Both the position numbers and the translations under genes were made by a program. The notes below the pieces were generated by a model. It was not told the DNA's origin. It made no database searches and saw only the letters and a list, made by a program, of their open reading frames with translations. A stretch of 64,000 bases of DNA from Urophycis tenuis (taxonomy: Eukaryota; Chordata; Actinopteri; Gadiformes; Phycidae): NCBI GenBank assembly GCA_036785325.1, contig JAXIVH010000012.1, forward strand, positions 5,149,727 through 5,213,726. Reading direction: 5' to 3'. Shown piece by piece: positions 1 through 13,861 of the stretch (its first letter is position 1; every line of letters begins with the position of its first letter).

Positions 1-204
1 TGGTTACGCAAACACGCAGACCCATTCTTCCTTCTTTTAACGGTGCACTAATTACACTAGGGCGGGGTATGGCGCTGATTGCCTGATGAAGTACGGGTTT
101 GATAAATACAACGTAAAGTGCGGTGACGAATGCTGCGCAAATAACGGCTCGGCGCTGGCGCAGATTACGCTGCGGTCGCAAATGTTAGTAAATGAGGCCC
201 TTGG

Positions 205-570
205 TCTCATGCACTCCCATCACATGTTGGTACTGTAGTCTGGGGCTCACGCATTACCATCACATGTTGGTACTGTAGTCTGGGGCTCATCACGCACTAC
301 CATCACATGTTGGAACTGTAGTCTGGGCTCATCATGCACTACCATCACATGTTGGTACTATAGTCTGCTCATGCACTACCATCACATGTTGGAACTGTAG
401 TCTGCTCATGCACTACCATCACATGTTGGTACTGTAGTCTGGGGCTGATGCACTACCATCACATGTTGGTACTGTAGTCTGGGGCTGATGCACTACCATC
501 ACATGTTGGTACTGTAGTCTGCTCATGCACTTCCATTACATACTGGAACTGTAGTCTGGGTCTCATGCAC
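205..570. repeat. Minisatellite, about 40-base unit, nine copies
   Basis: Nine imperfect tandem copies of a unit containing CACTACCATCACATGTTGG and TGTAGTCTG. Unit length varies from about 36 to 44 bases through small insertions. Confidence 0.9.
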
Positions 571-699
571 TACCATTACATTTATTCGTCTGTCCATCTG
601 TCCTTTGATTGATCTGTATGTGTGTCACTTCACTTGTATAATACATCAAAACTGTCCCTCTATCTATATCTATATCTATATGCCATATCTGTCCTCTGT

Positions 700-870
700 C
701 TGATTGATTCCTTTAGGACGGCCAGGGTTCTGGGTTCGACCCGTGAGTGGGGCTGTGGGGAAACACAGAGGGTTTGAATGCCACCAAATGGTGTTGGTGC
801 ACATCTGAAACCTTTCTCACTTGTTGATGTGATTTCAGGCGATTCGATCAGAGAGCCTAAAGACCAAGAA
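700..870 (+). repeat. Possible tRNA-derived SINE fragment
   Basis: A match to a tRNA B box (GGTTCGACCC at 733-742) is followed by sequence of SINE-body appearance. The A box is not clear and no target-site duplication was found. Confidence 0.25.
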
Positions 871-1565
871 GAAGAAACATAACTACAGACAGGCTGGATG
901 TCCTTTGTTCCTGTTGGGGGATTTAATCATATTTGCAGAGTTGTTGTGAGTGTAATCTATTACGGCGGGGCCTGTCTCCCCTACGTCAGTAAATAGTCAT
1001 GGCATTCTTGTCTTGGTGCTCTGAGAGTGGAATTATTGTAAGGCAGAATATATTATAGTGGATGCCTGGGTGCACCATTTTACATTAGCACCTTTGTTGT
1101 GATGTATTGGCACTTAGACTAAGCCACAATCACATGCTTTACATAACACACTCACACAGGCAACCGTACTTAAAACCACATCAGGAGTCTCAGATAGAGG
1201 GGATGCAACTTGCATGCAGAGGGGGAGAGAGAGAGAGAGAGAGAGACCAGAACAAAGGACACACTTTTAATATTACTTGTTCAACATCGTATATATCTTC
1301 ACTTGGTTATGCGTCATATTTTATCTAGTTTTTCATTTTTTACATCAGATCTTTCTTTAAAGTCGCAGTGTGTACCATCGTGGCCCTGCCAGTAAGCAGG
1401 CGGGAGACTTTCAGAGTTGAAAGAGCCAACAGAGTTCTGTTGGGTCTGGCTGGCTGTGGGCTGTGATGTAAAGGCAGCTCGGCTGGCTGGTGGATGGCAT
1501 GTTATTGATAACATCATTAAAATCACCATCGCTTAGCACTGACTACAGATATGTCCACATTGTCC

Positions 1566-1566
1566 A

Positions 1567-1628
<62 letters not shown>

Positions 1629-1670
1629 CATTGATACTCTAGTTGTCTTTTTTTTTTTTTTTTTTTTTTT
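1566..1670. repeat. (CT)n microsatellite followed by poly-T
   Basis: An almost pure CT dinucleotide tract to about 1625, then a 20-base poly-T run at about 1651-1670. Confidence 0.9.
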
Positions 1671-1796
1671 ACTATTTGTGTGATTGCACACATACTATTT
1701 AATAGTATGTGTTCTTTTATCCACTTACATTGGTAATTATAACCTCACTTTCCACTGCCATTAAGAGAGTGACAGAGAAAGACAAGAGACAATCAG

Positions 1797-1882
1797 ATGG
1801 AGAGAGAGAGAGACATACAAAGACAGAGACGAGTGTCAAAAGAGAGAGAGAGAGAGATAATGTGTTAGAGAAAGAGAAACAG

Positions 1883-1933
<51 letters not shown>

Positions 1934-2092
1934 TTATAGAGAGACGATGCACCAGAGAGAGTGAATGTGACAGTTATATATAGAGAGAGACAACGAGATA
2001 AAGAGAGTGAGAGGTTAGAGAGAGAGAGCAGTTAAAGAGAGTGAGAGGTTAGAGAGAGAGAGAGCAGTTAAAGAGAGAGAGGGTGAGAGAGG

Positions 2093-2155
<63 letters not shown>

Positions 2156-2252
2156 TTAAAGAGAGAGAGGGGTGAGAGAGGTTAAAGAGAGAAGGAGAGA
2201 GAGAGGGGTGAGAGAGAGGAGAGAGAGAGGGTGAGAGAGAGAGGCGGGGTTT
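1797..2252. repeat. (GA)n-rich low-complexity tract
   Basis: Purine-only (GA)n blocks are interrupted by short GTTA-type breaks. They generate spurious Arg-Glu open frames. Confidence 0.9.
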
Positions 2253-2472
2253 ATTTTAAGGTTAGCTAGGTTCTGCACCGAACCAGCGGTTGGCTAGCTC
2301 TGGGATCGTCCCTCTCTCTCTCCAGAGCTAAATTACCAATCAACGATTCCATTTTGATGAATCCCAATTAGAGATGTAATTTTCCACACCACTGGACCCA
2401 CTCTGGGACATACGGGACTCAACCGCTGCAGGCAGCACCCTCAGCACCAGAACCACCAGAACCACCAGGACA

Positions 2473-2591
2473 TATTGTTACTCACTGGGAGGGGGGAGGG
2501 GGGAGGGAGGGGAGAGGAGGGAGAGGGAGAGAGAGGGTATATTGTTTTCATGAGAGAGGTGGGGAGAGATAAATATGTACAGTGTTTTATG

Positions 2592-2626
<35 letters not shown>

Positions 2627-2799
2627 AGGGAGGGATGAAGGGAGGGGGAGAGAGAAGGGGGCGGTAGATATTTGTTTTCAGGAGCGAGAGAGAGCAAGGC
2701 GGATTTGCTCAGACAGAGAGAGAAAGGGAGAGAGAGAAAGAGAGTGAGAGAAAGAGAGAGAGAGAAAGATAGGCTATTGTTTTCCAGAGAGAGAGGGAG

Positions 2800-2870
<71 letters not shown>

Positions 2871-2893
2871 AGGGAGAGAGGTTATTTCCAGAG
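2473..2893. repeat. (GA)n/(GGGA)n purine tract
   Basis: A second long purine-rich block with a pure GA core near 2804-2865 and G-rich flanks. It has no coding potential beyond repeat-derived frames. Confidence 0.9.
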
Positions 2894-3305
2894 GGAAGAT
2901 GAAAGAAGGACAGTTTGTTATTTAGAGTTGGGGGTTTTTCTGTTTGCCTGTGCGGGGAAAGGAAAATCCATGTGTTGGATGGACGTGTGTGTTTTACATT
3001 ATGTGCAGATGAAGGTCAGGAAAGAGGTATTGATTCCATTCAAACATCACAATCAATCAACACTTACATCGCCAAAAACAACCGGAGACCGTGGCTTTTA
3101 TCAGCGCGGATGGGCTCCGGGATAGCCTTGGCCCTCCTGTTATGATGATGGATAGTCACCAGGATTAATACTGCATCGCCGGGGAACGGTCCGCAGAAGA
3201 ACCTGTTGGCCGGCCGCTGCTGCGCACGTCGTCCAGGGAGATGAGCAGGCCGCCAGCTAGCAACGTGCTCAGTGGCTGACGATGGGTCACTGGCCATTTG
3301 CAGGA

Positions 3306-3339
<34 letters not shown>

Positions 3340-4512
3340 CCCAAATATTTTGACAAACGGAGGAAAAAATGGTGGAGTTTGCAGGGCAGCGAGGAAGAGG
3401 CTGAACAGCGTGAAGCCCGTGTTCCGCTCACATTCGTTCTTTGTTTTTTTTTGTTTAGAGTGACTGAAAGGCCTCCCTTCAGCTGCTCAAATGAACCAAA
3501 CCAGGAGCCAAGGGGAACGGGATAATTAGATAATTATTTTTTCACGCTTATTATAAAGTCCATAATTGTCCCCTCAAAATGGACACCTTCCGGAAGGGAG
3601 GGGAACGTACAACAAAACAAAAGAAAAACAAATTAACGAGCAGGAAGAAGCGCGTTAAAATGACAAATAACAGCAATGATGTCCAGAAATAGCGGCGGCC
3701 TAGCCCCTCCCCCGACGCCTTAGTGTCTCACGTTTAATTAAAGCCTCATTGACAGCCGTCAGGCGGGGAATTAAAAGGCAAACCCATTCTCACTCCAATC
3801 AGACCTCCCCTGCTCTCGCTGGGCTAACGGGAGTCAAACTCACAACCACGCCGGCCAATAGATTCCTGTGACGTTAATGGTGCATATAAATGAATATACT
3901 GTGTATTATATATACAGTATATATATATATATAAACCTATAAGTCAACCAGCAGTGCGGCTCTGGTTCCAGGGGTACCACGGTCACCTGACACCCTTCCT
4001 CAGCGCTCAGCTGAGATTTGGATGCAGAACGAGCTCTGCCCTCTGAAGACCATGGATACTGCCAGCTGGGTGCCACGGGGGTAATTGAGGGCACATATTG
4101 ATCTGGTCATTTGGGCCGTATAGGAGGTGGTGGGTGGGGGGGGGGGAGAGGGGAGGGGGGGAGTCGCACGGGATTCACACACATTCCCGTAGTTTGACTT
4201 GAAAGCCGAAGTGCACTGCAGAGACATTCCTGCTGACCTCAGGAGCTGCCGGTGCTAACTGGCAGCAGCAGAGGTGTGGTGGGGAAATGGTGGCTCATTG
4301 TTGACCATCCATCCTGTTGTTGTTGTTGTTGTTGTTGTCATAGCGTTTGCTGTGAGAGAGAAGCTTGTGAGGTTTACAAGCCCCTTTGAGAGGGAGGGGT
4401 GAGATGTGAGCTAAGCGCTCAGGTCTGATAGAACGCTATAACATCAGCTCTTCTTTACATGACAGTGTTGAATGGAGTTCCATTGAACCCGAGCATCCCA
4501 GCACACATAGAG

Positions 4513-4513
<1 letters not shown>

Positions 4514-4589
<76 letters not shown>
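4514..4589. repeat. (CA)n microsatellite
   Basis: A pure CA dinucleotide tract of about 76 bases. Confidence 0.95.
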
Positions 4590-4592
<3 letters not shown>

Positions 4593-4676
4593 AGGACTGA
4601 GTGTAAAGAGATGAGTGTGTTAGTTTAGGAGACAGTACAGGAGAGGCAAGTGCTGCTACTCAACCTAGATAGGGTC

Positions 4677-4837
<161 letters not shown>

Positions 4838-5321
4838 TGCCCAGCATCCCAAACCACCACAGCCCTTGCATCAGAAGCATCTTAATGGTATTTACTAGGC
4901 CCTGCTGTCAGGTCCAAGACTGTATCCTCCAGCGATGTGAGCTACTTTCCCTACGCACACACACACTGTACATAAACACACACTGTACACACTGTAAAAG
5001 CCCGGTGCTCCGGAGCCGCGGTCTCTCTCTGTGAGTGCTCAGACTGGAGAGCGGTAATGGCCCCCGAACACACTGACCACCGTATGGGCAGTGACCACAA
5101 CAAGAGGGCCGGCCGCCCCACAAAGGAGGAGACTGTTGGTGCTTGAAACCACTGACCCTCCCTGTGTCTGTGGCTCTGGTGTTGTGTTTGTGCGTGTGTA
5201 ATGGCTGTGTGCGTTTGTGTCTGCATGTGTGTGTAAATGCACTGATGCAAAAGGCAGGCTTGACCCAGATCATGTGCAGACGTAACCAGGGCTGACAGTT
5301 TGTCCTTTTGAATGCCCAGGC

Positions 5322-5475
5322 ACACGCACACACATGCACACACACACATGCACGCATGCACACACACACATGCACGCACACACACACACACAGACACACA
5401 CACACACACACACACACGCAGGCCATTTTCAGCCCGTTTCTGACCCTTTAGGCTTCTAATGTAAAACACTTCTAT

Positions 5476-5541
<66 letters not shown>
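5322..5541. repeat. Interrupted (CA)n tracts
   Basis: A CA-rich block with CATGCA interruptions (5322-5416) and a pure CA run (5479-5541), separated by about 60 bases of unique sequence. Confidence 0.9.
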
Positions 5542-5543
<2 letters not shown>

Positions 5544-6429
5544 AGCATTATGAACTACGTTAGGAGGAAGGCCACCGAGGTGTTCCTCAGCGCGGCGTGT
5601 TGGGGCCGGTCCCAGTGGCCCGGTCGGCCCGGGGACCGGTGGATCAGACGCTGCACTCCCAGTGACTCGGGGCCCGGCCCCACAGTACCCAACCTGTCAC
5701 ATGTTTTATTCATGTGCGCCGTGCGGCTCCTGCTTGTTCGCAGCTTAGCGGCCGCCTCGTTTCAATCCATATTGATCGGAATCCGCCTGGCGAGGAGACG
5801 AGAGCGACACGCTCACCAGAACTCTGGCGAGCAGGACGCTCGCCGGGCGGTGATGAACAAAAACTAATGTAATTTTACCCCCCAAAAGGTGGCGTTCAGA
5901 GTACAGTGGGCTGCGTGGTCATTGGTTTGACCCGGAGTCAGCCGCTGGAAGCACGTGTAGGATATTTATGACACGGCAGGGCAGCTTCACTGACGTCGTC
6001 TCTGCTGTTGATTCCAGAGATGTTTCCAGCGTAGGAGTGCTGCTCATTACCAGGGGTTGGTCCTTCAGCCAGGATGGACTCTGACCACGCCTGACCCTTT
6101 ACAAACGCAACGCGTCAAAATGGGAAGCTGAATCTATTTTTTAATTAGCATACCATAAAGTGTGTGAATTTGGCTGGGTGTATATTTGCTTACTAAACAT
6201 ATTGGAACTGCAGACTTAATGCAACTCAGTGGGCTATTATACAGCCAGGGAAAACAACATAATTGCTACAAGAGAGAACGTCGTCCAACCGTACATCTTA
6301 TATAGATAGATATAGATTATGTAGCTTGATTATTTGTACACATAGTGGCACACTGTGTGTACAAATCCCTACCCTAGAGCTGTGTGTCTGGTTGTGTCTG
6401 TACTGTATGTACTGTACGAATGTATGTAC

Positions 6430-6640
6430 TATGTGTGTATGTATGTATGTATGTATGTATCTATGTATGTATGTGTGTGTGTCGGTGCATGTATGTATGT
6501 ACGTATGTATGTGTGTCTGTGTTCATGTATGTGTATGGTTGTGCATGTATTTATGTATAGGTATGTATGTCTGTTTCGTGTGTGTTTGTCTGTCTGTCTC
6601 GCTTGTGTGCATTTGTGTCTCATGTGTGTGCGTGTGTAAC
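6430..6640. repeat. (TGTA)n tetranucleotide array grading into (TG)n
   Basis: TGTA units predominate at the left and TG-rich sequence at the right. Confidence 0.9.
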
Positions 6641-8050
6641 CTTGTTATGATAACGCAGCCCCCATTCAGAGCAGAGAGCTTGTTCATCTTTATGAGCCCA
6701 TTTAGCATGACTTCCATTTTTAATAAACTCCTCCAAGCCCTTCAGATCAGATAGTGGGCGGGGGGTACTTAACAATGCCACGGTGACAGATGATATCGTG
6801 TTTCGAGACGGAAAAAGGTTAACAAATTAATCCAGTAAAGGATTTACAATGTTGTCCCGCGTCCCGTGGAAGCGCTCGTTACAGCGTCTCAACGGTGCTC
6901 TGCGGCGAGCCGTGTTTTTAACGCAGCGTGGTAAATCTCCCGGCCGCTGGTGATTAGTTCGTCGCCCCGCTACGGCGGCGGACAGTGGACGTAAACGAGC
7001 GAACCCGCTTGTCAGGACGCGCCGCCGCCCCCCCGCCAGCATCAGCATAGCAAAGAGGCTGTTGTGTTTGTTTGTCTGGTTGTATTTTTTTTTAAATAAC
7101 GTATGAATATTACCAATAGTGTCAGGTTCTAGGGTCTCTCCACAGCGTCGAGAACAGGAGAACAGGGAACAAATATGAGAACAATGAGGATGATGATCAT
7201 TATTACTATTCTTATCAAACATAACACAAAATACTAGGAAGCATATAACAAACTATGGAGACGACTGTATAGTAGGGATGTGAAGGATGGGGCTGCGTGG
7301 CGGTGCGGTGTGGGGGGGGGGGGGGGGGGTGATGCGGGGGACACAGCAGATAGTCAGGTCACGGCGCTCTCTCTCGTTTCTCAGATGAGGCAGCGTGACG
7401 GGGGGAGAATGGAGAGGAGGGCGCCGGGGCTGCGGCTCCGTGACAGGGAGGAGGAGGCGAGGTTAATGGAATCGGAGGAGTTAAGTAAGGAGAAGGGGCT
7501 CCGCTCCACGGCATGGGAATTAAAAAATGTCTTTCTGGCGGTGCAATCGATACGCACTTTCTTTCTCCGGTGGAGAAGCCGGTCATTTGGGGGAGTTTGA
7601 GGAGCCACATTGATTCGGGGGAGAATGACTGCTGATTCTGATTGGAAGAAAAAAAAAAACACATCATAAACTTTCCATTGATTAAAGTGTTTAAACAGCC
7701 CCGTCAGCAATCACAATCATTGTTTATAAAACGGTCCTATAGATAACCCAGTGCCCTATTTCACACCCAGACCAGGTGTGCATCCCAATGAATCCGCGCA
7801 GAGCCACTTCAATCCGAGTTCCTGCTGTCATTCCATAGGCTCCCCGTGTACCCGCGGCTGACGCATTGGACCGCTGACTACATCGCCGTTTAAGCCGCAC
7901 ACAATCTCCCCAACGTCGGCGAAACCCAGATCCACTTAATTAGGCTAGCCTATATTCCAGGACCCTTTATTACTCCCAATTTAAAACGTCCTCTCTGCTT
8001 TGTCGCGTGTAAAGGCCGCGCAGCCATGCTAGGGGTATCAGGAGCGAGGC

Positions 8051-8302
8051 GGGGGGGGGGGGGGGGGGGGGGGGGGGCGGCTCGTATCAGATGTGGCACA
8101 CGGGAGAAACCGAGAGAGTGAAAAGGACTCCCCCCGCCCCCCACCTTCCTCCTGAAGGCTACTTTTCACCTCGTCAACTTGATTGACGCCTGGCCGCCGG
8201 GTAGAGCCGCTGAGCTCGGCTCTGATCTCTCTCACCCGCCGATTAACATAAACTGGCCCCTTCAGACGCTGTCAGAACGACCCCCCCCCCCCCCCCCCCC
8301 CC
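8051..8302. repeat. Poly-G (8051-8077) and poly-C (8281-8302) runs
   Basis: Long homopolymer G and C runs flank about 200 bases of unique sequence. Similar runs occur near 7313, 9717, 17470, 18276, 26653, 37141, 40436, 46167, 59600 and 61820. Confidence 0.9.
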
Positions 8303-11300
8303 CGCCCCGGTCACCCGGCGAACGCCGGGTAAAGGACGAAGATAAGTAGCCCACTATTTCACTCCGACTGCGTCCCACCGTGGCTCTTTATTTATTTAAG
8401 GGCGTGTTTATTTTCTATTAAGCGATGCGCAGTCAGCTGTCTTTTACGTTAAGGGGCCCCCGCTGCTCGCGCCGTTTCCCGTACACCACAGCAATAACAG
8501 AGACGGACAAATATCCTTAAGGGTAGTTATAAAACAATTAACAATTAACCAACCCATCCGGGACTAGAACAAAACAAATCATTAAGATTAAGTACGCGCA
8601 CTCGGAATAAAAACAGACAGAACAAGAGGTAGGCTCACTAGGCTGGGTACATACGGGACAAGCAATTACCGAAATGCTTTAGCCAGACGCGTGCGTGTGT
8701 GTGTGCGCGTGTGCGTGTGTGATGTGCATTTCATTTGTGTCCATGGCGCACTTCAATGCGCGTGTCCACCCTCAGAACGCGGCGGCCCGGGGTCCAGGCG
8801 GAGGGTCTCTCCGTTGGGAGGGTCCAGAGGAGCCCGTCCTCCACGTTATTAATCTGCCTTGGGCCTCCGCAAAAAACATTTGTTGATCAAACCATAAATG
8901 GTGTTGATGAATGTGACCACATATTAATAATATACGCTCCCGGCTTCACAGAAATTGGCATGAAGACATTGCTTCTACAAGCCACCTTGAGATGCTTTTA
9001 AGCCGATGAGATGACGAGGATTATTATCCCGTTTTGCCCCACGCGGGGCTGCGGCCATGTGATCGCCACGCAGACGCGCGTCTCTATTTGTGGACATTTT
9101 CTCCGCCGCAGCGGGGGGTCTCCTCGGTACGCGTTGCTTGCGTTAAGCTGTGACTGTACCTGCGCCTGTGTGTGTACACACAGCTGTGAGCACGCAGCGC
9201 CTCGCCTCTCACGGTGACAGCAGATGGAGAGGTAAACGACAACAGATAGACAGAATGACAGACAGACAGACAGACAGACAGACAGGTAGGGCGCCGAGGG
9301 GCCGGGCTGACACTGCTGACAGACGGCACGACAGCACGCAGACAGGCGGGCCGACACACAGACAGCTCACGGACAGACAGAAGGTTACACACGCAGAACA
9401 GTTAATTAAAGACAGACGGACGGACAGACAGAAATAAAAACACACAAAGAGCAATCAAACGGGGAGAGAGACGGCGCAGACCATGCAGACAGATGGGATG
9501 AGACCACGCTGGACAGACACACCGACACACTTAACGGCTGGCGGACAGACAGGAGCACAGACCTGCCAAATAGACAACCGGTCTTCTTCACTTGACAGAG
9601 GAAGGCCGGCCACGTTTTATCAGAATGGACGTACTCTATGTGTGTCGCCTCATTTCTCTCTCTCTCTCCGTTGTTGCTTCCTCCTGAGCCAAGTTGTGTA
9701 GTTTACAAACAAAGTGCCCCCCCCCCCCCCCCCCCCCCCCCCTGGACCGCCGCGGAAAAGTCCATCTATAACGTTTGTTTTTGGCGAGGAGGGAAAGCGG
9801 TCATCAATAAATGTTCCCATTTCAGCCCTTCTGTGTGCGCAGCCTCGGGGCCTTGGGGGAGCTCCAGGGCTCAGAGATTGTAATTGATGGAACGCTTTAG
9901 CGTTAGCGCCACATCCATATCCATCTGTGTCATGCTCAATATATTGCGGTTTCCCATTAAAATTATCCACTTAAGCATTGTTTTGATTAATGGCCCAGTG
10001 ACACATTAGCGCCATGCTATCAGCCCGCTCGCCGCGCCTCTCCCTCCCCGGCGTGGGCTCCGGGCGCCGCCGTCTCCGCAGCGAGAGTTGACCCCCGACG
10101 GCCCGGGATTTACCGTGAGGAAACCCGAGGCCGGCCGCGGCTAATTCAGAAATTAAAAACTTAATATACCATTAATAAGTACAACGCTACACGTTATGGA
10201 TATTAAACACACTCCTCTCTCCGTGGGCTGATGCATTATTCACCGTTGGCGGGATTGTTAAGGGGGGGAACCAGGCGCACTTGGATGTCGAGGCGTTATG
10301 ATGATGGCTGCGGCACGCATGGGAGGGCCGCAAGCGCAGAACCTTCCAGAAGTTGGGAGGACCCTGGAGTAATGCGCCGTGGTGCTGGTCGGGGGATAGG
10401 CTTGTCTTTAGCAGAACACATGCAATCAATCACATATTGAAAAGAATCACTACTTTTGATAACTCGGAGGAGAATTCGGTTGCTGCAGCAGAAAAATGGA
10501 CAACAGATAAATCTCAGGGGACTGAACATCCTCCAGTTAGATTGTGCGCCTTTCTGAAAACGTACGGCCGCTTTGGTCAGATGTGCTCGAATCTGTGTCC
10601 TTTAAAATTAGGAGGCATTTTATCTGGAAGTAGGCTACAGAGCTTTTTTTTTAATTTTTATCTCCGTGGCATTTATTGTTTTCCTCGATAATTTGATTTC
10701 CGAGCTTTCACGAGTGTATGCATGACAGCACTCTGGGATGCTCTGTCCTGGAACAGTTTAAATATTTAATGAATGTATCGTAACGGAAAAGGCTTTCAAA
10801 GTAGCAAAATCAAATTATATCTCGACGTAATACTAAAGCAGTGAGGCTAACTGAGTGCTTCGGTTCCATTATGTTGAAGGGAACAAAGTGATCTTGTTAT
10901 TGTAATCAACTAGTGAGAAAGCATTTCCCAGGAGAAGGGAACCGTCCCAGGCCTCGGACACTATTTACTATCAATTTGTTCAGGGGCGGCTTTCCCCCCA
11001 CGAGCATAAGTGGACTCAGAACCTGGAGACCAGGGCGCAGGTAGGGGTGAGGGGGTTCTTCTGGATGATAACTACTGTGGACATCGGGGATCAAACCCGC
11101 AAGCCAACAGCGGGGAGTCAAGACAAAGTCACTGGACTTTCTCACCTCCTAATATAATATCCAATTTCACAGCGATGTCGCCATCGTATAAGTACAGCTC
11201 CAGCAGGTTCACGAGCGTTACGTTTGTTGTGCCAATAAAAGTCGACTTGAAATCCGAACGTTAAAGCCCGCCCCTAAACCTCTGATTGGACGGCAGACGC

Positions 11301-11377
11301 AAGCGGCCGATTGGCCGGCGGCACGCGGCAGAGGACACGACACCAGAGGAGGAGAGGGTGTATATCCAATAGTGATC

Positions 11378-11383
11378 TTTATT
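11378..11383 (-). terminator. Candidate rps6ka4 polyadenylation signal
   Basis: AATAAA on the minus strand, about 2.5 kb past the rps6ka4 stop codon. I noticed no earlier copy between 13862 and here, so this would imply a 3' UTR of about 2.5 kb. Whether the transcript reaches this far is unproven. Confidence 0.35.
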
Positions 11384-13861
11384 TTGCACCACATCTCACG
11401 AGGCCATGATGGCGAAGGGTTCAAGTCAATACCACAGTGCTTCTCAATGAGATCAAGACGATTACAAAAGAAATTAAAAAAAACATTAAAAACATGGCAT
11501 TCATCACGACAGAACGAGTCAGCGCTTCAGGACATCAACACCAACGCAGGCACGGTTCATGAGGGGGGGGGGAGAGGATATTCTTACTATTTAAAACACA
11601 AACTCAATATCTTAAAAAAACACAAACAAAGGGGCGGGGAGGAGAGGATCACAGAACACCAATGTTAATACAGAAACTCATAATAATAACTCAGTAAGAT
11701 CTCAAAGTACGTCAAGCTTCCCTAAGCTGCTCCCGGTGTCCCCCACACCATGGTACGCGCCGCCCGTATACAAATCAACCCCAGAGCTTCGGACACGGAT
11801 CCCAGTTGCCGATGCGTTAAAAACACGTACAAAACAATCAACGTAAAGTAATAAATACTAAAGAAAGCGCAGCCTTTAATGCTGAAATGTGTTTTACAGG
11901 TCGATCGACTGAATATTTGTGCAACATCCATGTAAAAAAAATTAAAAGATGGTATAAAAACATGAGCCATTAAAACACGCCATTACCCCTGTGAGAGAGA
12001 GAGAGAGAGAGAGAGATATGTACATATACATCTGCAAAGGGGCTGACGTCAAGGTCCTATCTGAATTGAAATGACTACTTCAAATGTTTCACTTTCTTGG
12101 GGGGAAATACTCGCCATACTATAATTAGTGACTTTTAATTTGAAGGTGAAGCAATGTGTTCTAATTAACAGCCAGATACATGACCCTAATTAAGGCCCTG
12201 GATGCCGCCACGTGACACACTTTTAATTGACTCACTTAGAAGACAGCGCTGATGTCTGAAGGGTTCCAGGTGTCATTACAGATCCTTGTTCTCGGGCCAA
12301 CTGAAGAAGCGTCAGCACGCGGTCAAACTCACATTCTGAACAAACAGATCACCACCATAGATGGTGTTTGAAAATAAAAAAGCCCTAACCAAAACCCAAC
12401 CACCTACAAAGTCCCCCCCAATCTCCGGTCTTCCTTGTAAACATTCCTTAAAGCAGAGCTCGGCACCTCGGGGGGACATTCCATTACACCTGGTGCCGCC
12501 TCTAAGCCCCCGGTTTTAAAGTGTGTAGAAACATCTAGAAGCAGATGTCTATCAGCCCGCCCCCCCCGCCGCCGTCTCCGGTGGAGATGACCATCCAATC
12601 AGATTGAGCGGCAGGGCGATGGGGCGCTGGGACCCCCCCGTGGAACACTGTCATCTGCCTTCCCCTGATGGCCTCCAGGGCGGGGGCCACCAGCCCTGCT
12701 CCACCTCTGCTCCACCTCCGCTCCACCTCCGCTCCACCCGCTCTTTGTCTCCCCGGAGCCGCGCCTCGCTCGACACCAAACCGCGACGGAGCCGGCGAGT
12801 TAAAACCGGTTAGGCGGCGAACGGGGGCCTTTTGTTGAACCCGCCCACCGGGTAAATACCGAGAGCTGAGTGTCAGCCATCCTGTTAAGAGCTGATCCCA
12901 GACCACTTACTGCCCCACTGACAGCGCGGCGGGCTCTACCGTTTTCTGTTTTTTCTGGGGGGAGGTTTGGCCCTCGGTAACACTGCTGAGCCCCGCGTTT
13001 AAAACCAGACGCCAACGTAACGCTGTGGGTAATGTGAGAGGAATACGCCGGTCAGAGAGCATCAAAGTGATCAAACTCTCCCCGGCGCTGCGTGGATTTA
13101 GAAACAGTCTCCGCGAGGCCGTGGAAGGACCGCGGCTGGCCGTGTGCAAATTCATGTGTTCACAAGAGCGCCTTTGTTTTTTCGTTCGTCTCCGCATCAC
13201 AACTATGGCTTTTAGTTTTTCAGCCGTTTCCCTTTGTCCCTGTACGGTCAGGCACACTTTCATTTCCCCAGGAAGAGGAATCCTTTCGGGGTTTTTTTCA
13301 GTTTTTTTTTTTTTTTGTCTTTCAACGTTTCAGAATGTTGCGAGGTCACAACAGCCAGTTGACTGAAACAGTTCTCATTCTCCGGTCAATTGAGTGTTGT
13401 GACATCACAAAAGAGTGTTGTGACATCACAAAAGCCAAATGACTCCAGGAGTTCATGTCCTCGGGTCAAGTCAGTTGACCTACATGGGACAGGCGGTCTA
13501 TAGTGATATACTGTACATCTGGTGGCCTGCCGGGGCCTGCCTTGGCCCACGCACCAACATCACACGTTGGGACGAATACTACGCCTTCCATCCAGTCGAT
13601 TGCATTAGCACGGCATAAAATGAAGTAAAAATCATGATCATAATTCTGTAATGAAATATCAAAAACACTCAATGGTCTTTTGGTTTGTTCCGGTCTAGAC
13701 TTGAGAAAAAGGTGTGGCCATATCACGTTCTGCATGTAGAAATAGTTCTGCCGTTGTTAGCATCTTGTAACTTTTAGTCACCTGTGAACCCTCTCTCTCC
13801 TCAGGCTGCTCTTGGGCTAACAGCGCTAACAGAGCTAACAGAGCTAACGGGGCTAACGCCG
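11384..13861 (-). other. Region downstream of rps6ka4, possible 3' UTR
   Basis: There is no supportable coding exon here. It holds an AT-rich block with homeodomain-type TAATTA/ATTAA cores (12110-12240), a perfect CRE palindrome TGACGTCA near 12044, a short (GA)n run at 11996-12016 and a 19-base direct repeat pair at 13398-13437. It may be long 3' UTR or flanking regulatory DNA. Confidence 0.3.

Noticed and set aside
733..742. tRNA-like B boxes here and near 25348, 32670, 40968 and 52365
   Set aside because: As tRNA genes: none has a full cloverleaf or A box; they fit degenerate SINEs better.
1709..2902. Arg-Glu-rich open frames in the left purine tracts
   Set aside because: Low-complexity (GA)n artefacts.
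3064..3431. Minus-strand frames with short stretches that look protein-like (GGLLISLDD)
   Set aside because: Broken by an ACGC repeat; the similarity is too short to assign to any family.
5550..5867. 105-residue open frame without simple repeats
   Set aside because: No recognisable domain, no codon-level evidence, and no neighbouring exon or splice context.
7379..7484. Exon-like segment: CT-rich acceptor, ATG-containing open stretch, GTAAGG donor
   Set aside because: The peptide is Arg/Glu-rich with no recognisable family, and no partner exon was found nearby; signals of this quality occur by chance in GC-rich purine sequence.
8051..8302. Poly-G and poly-C runs considered as biological boundary elements
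   Set aside because: Similar homopolymers occur at many places in the window; they may be ordinary microsatellites or collapsed in assembly.
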